Of a DNA stretch of 64,000 nucleotides, positions 28,233-36,950 are shown piece after piece (position 1 is the stretch's first letter; every line of letters starts with the position of its first letter). This stretch comes from Diplonema japonicum. Lineage: Eukaryota > Euglenozoa > Diplonemea > Diplonemida > Diplonemidae. Location: assembly GCA_964019335.1 (NCBI GenBank), contig OZ025724.1, positions 397,001 to 461,000 of the forward strand, given 5' to 3'. The position numbers and the translations under genes were made by a program. Below the pieces are notes generated by a model that was not told the origin of the DNA, ran no database searches, and saw nothing but the letters and a program-made list of their open reading frames with translations.

Positions 28233-28822
28233 GAACGTTATTTGCTTCCCAACCACGATGAACGATGGACACAATGCACAGAGAAGCCCCCAAGAGACCC
28301 AAGGGTTTGGGACGTAAGGGTTGGGGGAGGGGGGAGGGTGGTGACCCAGCAAGCCTTGTGTGTGGGAAGAACACACAGGAAGTAGGGACACCACAAGATA
28401 TTAAGAGAGAGCCAGTGCAGGGGAGAAAAAGGAGAGAGAAACTCATCACCTTTGCTGATGCATGCAGCACGTGTGACTCAATCACATCACATTCTGGTGT
28501 GTTTTTTTTTTTTTTTTTTTTCTTTTTGTTAAATATCAGAGCATGTTCATCTCACTTTCCTTTCCTTATCTTTTCTTTCTTGTTTTGCTTTCTCTTTTTT
28601 TTTTTTTTTTTTTTTTTGTTACAAATATTTATCTTTCAAAAAATGATTTTATAACTATATGCAACTTGTGCCGAGCAAAAAACTTTCGCAGCTTTTTAAA
28701 AATCTTTTTTGCTCGTGCGAACAACAAAAAAGTAAAATGCCGCCGAAGACTGCCAAAGCGGGTGGAGAGAGGGTTGGATCACCCGCGAACAACAAAGACA
28801 TATAGTCATAAAGAATTATTAT

Positions 28823-28874
<52 letters not shown>

Positions 28875-30605
28875 CTCAACACCTGCGATGCCTGCTGCCT
28901 TGTCCCTTGCGATCTGGGCAACCTTCTTCACAGCGGCCTTGAAGGCTGGACCCCTCTCTGTGTAGTAGGCTTCGAGGGCGGCCTCCATGTCGAAGGGAGG
29001 CAGGTCGCTCTTGGAGACGATGGGGAGGCTGAGGTAGGAGGACTTGATGTGCACCGTGTTCTGGGCCAACAGCTGCTTCCCCTCGAAGTCTTCCGTGAGG
29101 GGGAGCCCGTTGTTCGGGTTGGGCTGGAAGCGTGGGGCGTTCGACGATGACACTGAGAGGCGCACCCTGTGGCCCTTCGGGATGATGTACGAGGTGTTCC
29201 ACATGCTGATCTCCACACCGTACACGGTCCCAGGAACCATCGGCTTCGGCGCCACCCCTCCTGTCGTCCCGTCCCTCCACCTCATCCGTGCGATCCCGTC
29301 GTTGATGAGCAGAGCCCGCCCGTCTGGGTACAGGTGCGTCAGCTTCGCCGTGAAGTCCGTGTCTGTCGCGTTGCTCTCCACCTCCAGCCAGGCCCGCAGG
29401 GGCCCCGTCATCACCAGGTCCTCCCCCAGAGGGCTCGACGCGAACACCAGAACATCCGTCCGGTTCTGCTCCACCACCCGCTGGTCCATCGCCCCACACT
29501 TGATCATCAGGTTGTTGCCCCCTCGTGTCTCCACAGGCCTCGACGGGTCGTACACATAGGAAAGTGGCGCCTCCTCTGTAGCCTGCTGCTCCGACAGCAC
29601 CCCTCCACTCCTCAAATAGTACTTCCTCTCCGTGAAGGACGGGAACCTCTCCACAGTGCTCCAGTAGTTCCCAGGCCCGCTCTTGTCCATGCCCCCAGAT
29701 GAGTCCGCCGACCCCAGCACGAACAGCGTGATGCCCCTGATCAGTTCGGGTACCTTCCCCCCTGCGAAGGTGTCAAGTGCCATGGCAGCTGCCAGTTCCG
29801 ACTGAGAGCTCGCAGAATCGTACACAGGACAGCCCCAGATTTGGCAGTGTCCACAAGGACCTACCACCATGTAAGTCTTGCTGGGCCCTTCATTGTAACA
29901 GTCGTAGGCTGCCAGGTTGCCTTGCAAAAAGATGTCGTACCACCCAGCTTGGAGTATGGCAGGGAAGTCAACCAGATCAGCACACTTCCCTGTCATGTTC
30001 ACGGGGTTCCACCACTCTCCTGGGAATTCATTTGCACGTGCTTCATGTCTCAAAGCTGGGAACTGCCTGGGGAAGATCGCAGCAAGCCAGCCATTCGTGA
30101 GGGCGTCTCTGAAGGCCCCACCGGGGAACACAAAGTTATGAGGCAGCACTGATGCCCACATGACGAACTGCTTCTTCAGCCACTGTGGCTTGTCCATCAC
30201 GGAGAAGAAAGAGCCCAGTCCGTCCGAGGAGACACCTGTTTGGTAGACGTCGCCGTTGGCCCAAGGCTGGCCTGCCAACCACCTGAAAGAGTCGTAGCTG
30301 TCATTACCTGAGGTCCTCCACAAGGAGAAGTCCTGACCTTTCGAGTCGCCACTCCCACGCATGTCTTGCCTCACTGCACAGTAGTCGGGGCCCAGTGCCT
30401 CCTTCATCGCCACTACGATCTCCTCTGTCCCATGGTGCGTGTAGGTGCTCGTCTCGAAAAGGATTGTCTTCTTCGTGCTCCCCTTGTCCAGGTCGCAGTT
30501 GATCCACGTCGACAGGTTGAACCCATCACGCATCGTGATCATCACCTTCTGCTCCTCGCATAATGCTGTGCACAGCAGCGCAGCCACAGCGGTCGCTCGC
30601 AACAT
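28233..30605 (-). repeat. Segmental duplication, copy 2
   Basis: Partner of 14,838-17,192. Includes the retroelement 5'-end fragment at about 28,618-28,790 and the post-stop A tract. Confidence 0.9.
28869..30605 (-). CDS. Secreted CocE/NonD-type alpha/beta hydrolase, copy 2
   Basis: 578 residues from the ATG at 30,605; an in-frame TTG seven codons upstream is not a likely start. Same signal peptide and catalytic triad as copy 1 (Ser126, Asp224, His253). Residues 1-130 and 293-578 are essentially identical to copy 1. Differences cluster at 133-168 (WASVLPHNFVF for LASMLAHNVVF), 216-219 (ILQAGWYD for VLLAGWYD) and 254-291 (QIWGCPVYDSASSQSELAAA for DVWSCPVYEAESPKSELGIS). These flank the catalytic Asp and His, so the two enzymes may differ in specificity. 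The region before the ATG is unrelated to copy 1, so expression may differ too. Confidence 0.88.
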
Positions 30606-30761
30606 TTTCACTTCGTTTACAATCAACTGTCAATAGGAGGTGAACATCCATATGTACAAAGAAAAAAAAACCCAAGAAATGCTTAAAAAGAAAACTGAAA
30701 CATAGTCAGTTAGCTATAGGAACACATGACACATAAGTAGTGAACCCTGAAATGTTAACTT

Positions 30762-33700
30762 TTATCCAGGACCTTCTACTAAATAGTTGGTGTTCTGGAA
30801 AGGTGGATAACCACACTCGGTATTCGGTTGTAGCCCATGGTTTTGAGCTGGTTGGGACACTTCTGGTGGCTGGGAGAACCCAGGTTGGTACTGTGGCATG
30901 TACCCTACTGGATATACTCCCTGCTGTGTATAGCTCTGGGGTTGGTCAACTGGAAGCGGCTGCCCGGATACAGGTGACATGTGCTGTGGAACTGATGGCG
31001 AAGTTGGGTCCTGGTGCTGTGGCGTGTACTCAGCTGGATATACTTCCTGCTGTGTATAATTTTGTGACTGGTTCAGCGGAATAGCTTCCTGATAATGCGT
31101 ATAACTTTGCGGATATACTCCCTGCTGTGTATAGCTCTGGGGTTGGTCAACTGGAAGCGGCTGCCCGGATACAGGTGACACGTGCTGTGGAACTGATGGC
31201 GAAGTTGGGTCCTGGTGCTGTGGCGTGTACTCAGCTGGATATACTTCCTGCTGTGTATAATTTTGTGACTGGTTCAGCGGAATAGCTTCCTGATAATGCG
31301 TATAACTTTGCGGATATACTGTTGGTATGTGCTGCTCCAATAGTTCGACACGGTGTGTGAGCTGCTTGACGATGTCTTCCCATTGCTTATCTCTCTTCAT
31401 CAGCAGTTCAATGGCAGCGCGTGTGTCTGATACTTGTGAATCGATAGTTGGTTGACCATGCTCCACGGACTGCCAGTTGCCGAGATGCGGGTTTACTTGG
31501 TGTGCAATGCTAGGAAAGTGCGATGCATCAACTTGTGTCTGTGGAGATGTACCAGTAGCACGAACGTTCACGTGTGGAGGGTTTAGTTGTGGGTGCACGT
31601 CGGGAGGGGCTCTTACTTTTTTAATTTTCCTCATTACAGGTGTGTGCTCCACATCTGTGACTTGATATTGTGCAGTGGCCACTGGCAAGGTCTCACGTGT
31701 TAGGCCGCCTGCCGAAGACTGTGCTGTAGTTGCCATTGGTGTCAAGTTGCTTGCAGAACCGGCCGAAAGAGGTACTGAGGGATCCATGCTGGCAGTATTT
31801 GAGAGCAAATCGGGAACTGGGGATCGTGCTGCCTGAACTGGAAGCGTTTGCCCATTGGATACAGGTGGCACGTGCTGTGGAACTACACTGGATGTCGAAG
31901 TTGAGCTTGGCGCCACCGCTGCCGTTGTTTGGGACATTGTTGGGACAGAGGTGGGAATTGCCGTCCGTGTGAGGGTGTCAGAAACTGCTGATGTGGGTGG
32001 CGTAGCTGTAGTTTGCATTCTTACTAGTGCCGAAGTAAGGGGCTGTGTTGGAGCAACTGTGGAAGGTGCCAACGTGTCGGGGGACTGTGTTGCGGGGGTT
32101 GTTGGAGCGACTGTGGAAGGTGCCAGGGTGTTAGGGGACGGTGTTGCAAGCGCATTGACGTAGGGGAAGGGTGCTGCTGGGGCTGCCGTTGATGACAAGG
32201 GTGTCGGCGGAGCTAGAGGCTCTGTAGGTGAGTCAAATACATAATCCATAGATCTGAGCTGGCTCCTTGTGACCTCCCGAAGTTTACTATTTGACGCGTT
32301 GACTGCTGCACTCGGAAGTGCTTCAGTTGCTGAGACATTGGGTTCAGCTGCCATAGTCACTGTCGTATGTACACTCTCTGCAGCTTCGGGGATCGTCTCC
32401 TCTCTTTTACTTGGAGAGAGCCCGGCTGATTTCTGCAAGTTCTCCGCCGTGTTGTCCGGTTCAAAAAAATCTAAAACCTTTTTCCCCTTTTTCTTCTTCT
32501 TCGTCCCACTCTGTTCAACACCACCAGTAACGATCTTTGTGTCAAGGATCGTCTCTTCTCTTTTACTTGCCGGAGAAGGCCCGGCTGATTCCTGCAAGTT
32601 CTCCGCCTCGTTGTCTGGCTCAAAAATATCTAAAACCTTTTTCCCCTTTTTCTTCTTCTTCGTCCCACTCTGTTCAACACCACCAGTAACGATCTTTGTG
32701 TCAACTCTTGTTGGGGATGGTTGTTCCTCTACTATCCTGGCACGCTCCCTGTCTCCACATGACTCACCCCACATGTCTAAAACTGCCTGCACCGCTTGGT
32801 CGCATGTGTCCTCGCTTGTGTAGTAACTGCAGTATTGCTTCGCGGCTTCCGGCTCGAGCATCTTGACTACTTCTATTTTGAACTTCTGTTCAACTCTACT
32901 GTGCCGCTCTACGTACAGCAGCATTTCGCCATGCTGCCAAAGCTCTTTCCTGTCGCTTCCAATTGTGACCTCGAACATTTTATTAAACGTATCGCCTGCA
33001 TAGACACTGTATGGTTCGGTCCATTCGTTCTGCTTTTTTTCGTAGTCGGCAAAAGAAACCGTAATACGTTTGACGTCGCCTAAAGTGATAGCAGATGAAT
33101 ACAGGGCATCGATATTCGGTCCTTCGAATGTGTCCTCTTTCTGCACTTCCACATTTTCGGGAAGAGTTGCCGGGTGCCAGAACCCATCCCCAGAGGTACA
33201 TTTGTGGTGATAGCTCATCATATATGTCGGGTGTCTTAAGCTCGCCAGCCGCAGCATGTCCATGTGTGGAACCGGCACCCCGTTGGTGTGGTGCACAGGC
33301 TTCTCGTCATCGAAGTTGTAAAGCAGCTCTGGCTTCACGTCAGGGCTGCCTGGTTTAGTGTGCAGGTAGATCTTCTTCTGATGCACAGGATACCCCTTTG
33401 GTCTGGGCGGGTCGACATCTTCGTCGAACTTGTCACTTAAGTACATTCTCAGCTTCCTGCTGACGAACATACCTGCATCGATGTAATCGGCCCATTTTTT
33501 CTCCAAGTGTGCTTTGAAGGCTTCTTCTAGCTGGCACTCTTTAATTGCTTTAAACGCTTTTTTGGCATAACTTTTTAGTTTTATACATTCCTCGCATTTG
33601 AAGATTCTGATATTAGGTTCATAGTATTCTGCAGTTTTTGGTTCCTTCTGGGCACATCCTTCACATCTCATGTTTTCCAGAACACTGAGTTTGTACTTCG

Positions 33701-36700
33701 GACCCTCGTGCAGCGACACATAGTCCTCCTCGATAGTGCAAAACTCCTTTTGCAGATCACAGAGCAGTGAATAGATATCTGCAGCCCACATCGGGATGAA
33801 CGGCCAATGCATGTGCTGCGATGCTTTGTCTGGTCTACTGATATCAAGCAGGATTGTCATGTTGTAGTGATTCGGGATCTTGTCTGCGACTAAGCGGTGG
33901 ATGATCTCTGCTATGGTCCATGTGCCGTACTTCGGGTGGTGGGGGAAGACGATCTCCTCAGAGGATATCCCGTCTAGATCAATAGCCAGCCGTGACATGA
34001 GTGATACAGCCTCATTCGTGTACCCAACGACGCTTCGGGTAAGCGCCTCCGTCATCCTGGTGTGCACTTCAGTGCTTGTGAAGCACCTGCTGTATGATGA
34101 CTGCATGCCTTGGAACCTGAAGTGCGTTGTCCATGCTGGTTTGTTCTTCTTCAAATCGATGGTCTTCAGCCCGTGCAGGATAGAGACAGCCCCTGTGTCC
34201 TTCGCACCCATCTTCGTCACTTTCGCCTTTGTGCCTTGCTTCGCCTTCTGCTCGTTGTATGATGCTAGCTGCGATTCTTCAAACAGCTTTCCGCTGAATG
34301 TGAACACTGGGCAGTCCTCAGGGAGGGTCTTCATCTTGTACAGATTTCCCAAGCGTGTGTCCTGCCTGCCGTACTTCGCAAAGAGGTACCGTACCCTCTC
34401 ATGCAGTGTTGCCAGACCCATGTCCAGGTACATCCCGCCAAGGAGGGACTCCAAGAGGTCACCATGCACCTTTTCGTTGCGTTCAGCGAGAGGAGTGACA
34501 CCGAGCACAAGAGAAGACCTGTTCTCGAAGAGCTTCTTTGCGATGGGCAGCAGGCCTGCGTCTTTGTACTCGTCACCGTGGCCGTTGGTAACTGTCGTTG
34601 TGAAGTACGTGATGTGTGTTGTCCATTCCAGAGGGTTGTCATGTTTATCAATAGTGTGACAGTCACACGCCACACAAAGGTCCAGGGCAGCGTCACCGAC
34701 AAATTCCTGGCGGTTGAACTTCACTGTGTTAGGCCGCAGAGCATCGGTGACATGGCTAGTGTTTGTGTACTGTGAGTGAGTGCCTTCTAGTAAATGAGGT
34801 ACAAGATCACTAGGCCACTGCTGCCTCTTAAGAAAGAGCATTACGTTCTTGTCTTCTAAATCTTTTACAGTAAACTCGTATTGCTTTTCCTTAGTTACCG
34901 CTTCAATGGCTTCGCGTACCCCGTCCCATGCCACGCGACTGAGTTCATAGTGCGGCATTGTCTCACCGGCTTCGTACCTCCGCATGTCATCGTCAATCAG
35001 CTGTACCAACATGTTGAGCTCACACCTCTCCATCGCCTTGGCACTACTAGGCCCCTGCTCACACTTAGTCACGTATTTTTTATGATTCTCTTTGAGCATC
35101 TCTGGATCGATGTTTATCGCTTTTTCGCCGTCGTCCCTATGCCAATATCTCATGGTTGGGAGGTAAACTTCTCTCTTGGTCGACTGTACTTCTTGAATGT
35201 GAGTGTTATCTTCGAACCGCACCAGCACGATGGGATCGGTCCTGTTATGCACTTTGCATTTGCGAAGCACCCATCCCTCCCGGAGTAGGTCCCTGACATC
35301 TAAATACACGTGGTAGTCGAGCTTGCCATAGATCGTCTCCGACTCCCAATAGTCCTCCATTGCGTCGACAGTACAACGCGTGGCGAGAACTACCTTGCAG
35401 TAGGGGGCACACTTGATCCCTACTTTTTGGTTCTTATTTGCGGCAGTGATCCTCTCGATGTTTGTGACCGAATGGTAGAGCACGTCCTCGAGACCATGCT
35501 GCTTCATGTACTGCTCCAGGACTTCCTCATCCGTATTGTCGAACTCCAGCTTCTCGTAAACCTTGTCACTCTCCTCGAGGTTAACTCTGCTGTCGCTAGA
35601 GTGGTGGTATAGTGCCCTGCCCTTCCCTTCTTTGAAGTCCAGTCGTCCCAACACATCGTGCATAGACATGAATTCGGCAAGCGCCTCCTCCGAGGCAGCC
35701 GGCTCACCACCCTCTTTGAGCTGTGCTACGATTAAATCCAAGGGCACCCACCCATTGGTTTCAAAGTCGACTTTGTTTTCTTCCGATAGATCAAATTTGT
35801 CAACAATTCCCTTCTCTCCCCGAAAGATCACTTTTACATGCTTCCAGACATTTTTTGGATTTAGTGGAAACTCGCCGCGTTCCTCCTGAGGAAGGCCATT
35901 CTCACTTTTAATCCTCTTCTCCCTGGGGATCACTATGTCGGAATCTGCAGTTACTTGAGCATCTTGTTTTGCAATTTTCATCTCACGATCTAGGTACATT
36001 GTGATGGCCATTTCTTCGGCGTAAGAAGGATCGTCGCTTTTGTGGGGACACTCATAGACCACTTTGTTGTTAGCGAATATACTTGCTTGGCCGTCTTTGT
36101 ATTTGCACTCCAGCTCCTGAAAGTAGTGCTTAAAGATGACATGGTGAACTCTTTTTGTCAAGATCCTTTTCGCAGAAACCTTACTATCTTGCAACCCAAC
36201 ACGTATCAGTATATTCTTCTGCTTCTTGATGCTCAGAGTGATCTCGCAACTGGTTTTCCCGTCCTTCTCTACGTACTTGTCACCGTTGTTTACCACACAG
36301 TAATGCTTCACTAGCTGTGTCCCATACAAGTTGCCTAGCGACTGCTCGCTGTGGCACGACAAGTAGCGCTTGTGGAGGACGCAAGCGCAGGCTTGTAGAT
36401 CGGTATGGCCCAAGCAGCTAAGGAGGACATAGCCAGTGGACACACAAATCTTTCTTGTCGTGGAAGAAGCTAAAGGGGACATGTTCCAATCCCTCGTGAA
36501 AAGGCTGTCGCAGTTCCTGTTAGCCATCAGCTCCATGTGATATTCTGCAAGTTTCCCAACTTTACTCGGAAAGCTGTCGTGCAACCATACCGCGCAGATA
36601 AGCTTCATGAACCTTATCCCGCACCTCTCGTGGCTCTTGAAACATTCCTCTGACTGTGCCGCTTCTATAAATTGCTGCGCCGCCTCCTCCGCCACACCTG

Positions 36701-36770
36701 GTGGTATGTCATCTTGTGTCAGGAAGTCCACCACATTCACCTTCTCCACTTGCCTCGGGGGCTCTGCCAT
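30762..36770 (-). CDS. Multidomain RNA-metabolism protein: Tpt1/KptA-like region + RNase III + PrimPol-like primase
   Basis: 2002 residues, ATG at 36,770. Residues 40-110 faintly resemble a dead RNase III unit. 305-535 follows the Tpt1/KptA RNA 2'-phosphotransferase pattern (NGWVPLDLIV, GRALYHHSSDSRVN, DVLYHSV, YHVYLDVRDLLREGW), but the catalytic Arg-His is Arg317-Gly318; Arg395 fits the second catalytic Arg. 670-800 is RNase III: RQEFVGDAALDL (Glu689, Asp693) and KVHGDLLESLLGG (Asp771, Glu774), all four metal ligands kept. 900-1120 fits the archaeo-eukaryotic primase fold of PrimPol type: SRLAIDLDGIS (Asp931, Asp933), LLDISRPDKASQHMHW (Ser984, His986), YIDAGMFVSRKLRMYLSDK (Asp1098). Cys1036, 1039, 1059 and 1062 look zinc-binding. 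From 1355: two 52-residue repeats with Lys runs, an APT-rich linker, a coiled coil and two 67-residue Gln/Tyr repeats. RNase III is sure, PrimPol fairly sure, Tpt1-like tentative. Acceptor CTACACAG upstream. Confidence 0.85.
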   Translation of the reverse strand: MAEPPRQVEKVNVVDFLTQDDIPPGVAEEAAQQFIEAAQSEECFKSHERCGIRFMKLICAVWLHDSFPSKVGKLAEYHMELMANRNCDSLFTRDWNMSPLASSTTRKICVSTGYVLLSCLGHTDLQACACVLHKRYLSCHSEQSLGNLYGTQLVKHYCVVNNGDKYVEKDGKTSCEITLSIKKQKNILIRVGLQDSKVSAKRILTKRVHHVIFKHYFQELECKYKDGQASIFANNKVVYECPHKSDDPSYAEEMAITMYLDREMKIAKQDAQVTADSDIVIPREKRIKSENGLPQEERGEFPLNPKNVWKHVKVIFRGEKGIVDKFDLSEENKVDFETNGWVPLDLIVAQLKEGGEPAASEEALAEFMSMHDVLGRLDFKEGKGRALYHHSSDSRVNLEESDKVYEKLEFDNTDEEVLEQYMKQHGLEDVLYHSVTNIERITAANKNQKVGIKCAPYCKVVLATRCTVDAMEDYWESETIYGKLDYHVYLDVRDLLREGWVLRKCKVHNRTDPIVLVRFEDNTHIQEVQSTKREVYLPTMRYWHRDDGEKAINIDPEMLKENHKKYVTKCEQGPSSAKAMERCELNMLVQLIDDDMRRYEAGETMPHYELSRVAWDGVREAIEAVTKEKQYEFTVKDLEDKNVMLFLKRQQWPSDLVPHLLEGTHSQYTNTSHVTDALRPNTVKFNRQEFVGDAALDLCVACDCHTIDKHDNPLEWTTHITYFTTTVTNGHGDEYKDAGLLPIAKKLFENRSSLVLGVTPLAERNEKVHGDLLESLLGGMYLDMGLATLHERVRYLFAKYGRQDTRLGNLYKMKTLPEDCPVFTFSGKLFEESQLASYNEQKAKQGTKAKVTKMGAKDTGAVSILHGLKTIDLKKNKPAWTTHFRFQGMQSSYSRCFTSTEVHTRMTEALTRSVVGYTNEAVSLMSRLAIDLDGISSEEIVFPHHPKYGTWTIAEIIHRLVADKIPNHYNMTILLDISRPDKASQHMHWPFIPMWAADIYSLLCDLQKEFCTIEEDYVSLHEGPKYKLSVLENMRCEGCAQKEPKTAEYYEPNIRIFKCEECIKLKSYAKKAFKAIKECQLEEAFKAHLEKKWADYIDAGMFVSRKLRMYLSDKFDEDVDPPRPKGYPVHQKKIYLHTKPGSPDVKPELLYNFDDEKPVHHTNGVPVPHMDMLRLASLRHPTYMMSYHHKCTSGDGFWHPATLPENVEVQKEDTFEGPNIDALYSSAITLGDVKRITVSFADYEKKQNEWTEPYSVYAGDTFNKMFEVTIGSDRKELWQHGEMLLYVERHSRVEQKFKIEVVKMLEPEAAKQYCSYYTSEDTCDQAVQAVLDMWGESCGDRERARIVEEQPSPTRVDTKIVTGGVEQSGTKKKKKGKKVLDIFEPDNEAENLQESAGPSPASKREETILDTKIVTGGVEQSGTKKKKKGKKVLDFFEPDNTAENLQKSAGLSPSKREETIPEAAESVHTTVTMAAEPNVSATEALPSAAVNASNSKLREVTRSQLRSMDYVFDSPTEPLAPPTPLSSTAAPAAPFPYVNALATPSPNTLAPSTVAPTTPATQSPDTLAPSTVAPTQPLTSALVRMQTTATPPTSAVSDTLTRTAIPTSVPTMSQTTAAVAPSSTSTSSVVPQHVPPVSNGQTLPVQAARSPVPDLLSNTASMDPSVPLSAGSASNLTPMATTAQSSAGGLTRETLPVATAQYQVTDVEHTPVMRKIKKVRAPPDVHPQLNPPHVNVRATGTSPQTQVDASHFPSIAHQVNPHLGNWQSVEHGQPTIDSQVSDTRAAIELLMKRDKQWEDIVKQLTHRVELLEQHIPTVYPQSYTHYQEAIPLNQSQNYTQQEVYPAEYTPQHQDPTSPSVPQHVSPVSGQPLPVDQPQSYTQQGVYPQSYTHYQEAIPLNQSQNYTQQEVYPAEYTPQHQDPTSPSVPQHMSPVSGQPLPVDQPQSYTQQGVYPVGYMPQYQPGFSQPPEVSQPAQNHGLQPNTECGYPPFQNTNYLVEGPG
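30911..31312 (-). repeat. Coding tandem repeat, 201 bp, two copies
   Basis: Two almost identical 67-codon units in the Gln/Tyr/Pro-rich tail of the RNase III/PrimPol protein, each encoding YPQSYTHYQEAIPLNQ and later PSVPQHxSPVSGQPLP. Confidence 0.85.
32391..32706 (-). repeat. Coding tandem repeat, 156 bp, two copies
   Basis: Two near-identical 52-codon units encoding TKIVTGGVEQSGTKKKKK then VLDIFEPDN in the tail of the RNase III/PrimPol protein; a possible bipartite nuclear signal is repeated. Confidence 0.85.
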
Positions 36771-36843
36771 GCCCAGACCTGTCTGTGCAAGGTAACACGC
36801 TGTAATAGCCTTTGCATATTTGAAATATAAGCACGCCAGAAGG

Positions 36844-36868
36844 CTGTGTAGATAAAAATAAAAAGGAG
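36844..36868 (-). promoter_or_regulatory. Probable trans-splice acceptor of the RNase III/PrimPol gene
   Basis: Minus strand CTCCTTTTTATTTTTATCTA followed by CACAG, about 74 nt before the ATG. An A(33) tract (36,880-36,912) lies just upstream and belongs to the 3' side of the tyrosinase gene. Confidence 0.5.
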
Positions 36869-36877
36869 TAGTTGAAT

Positions 36878-36914
<37 letters not shown>

Positions 36915-36950
36915 GCTGTGTACAGAGTAGGGAAGAGGGTTGTGCCGTTT

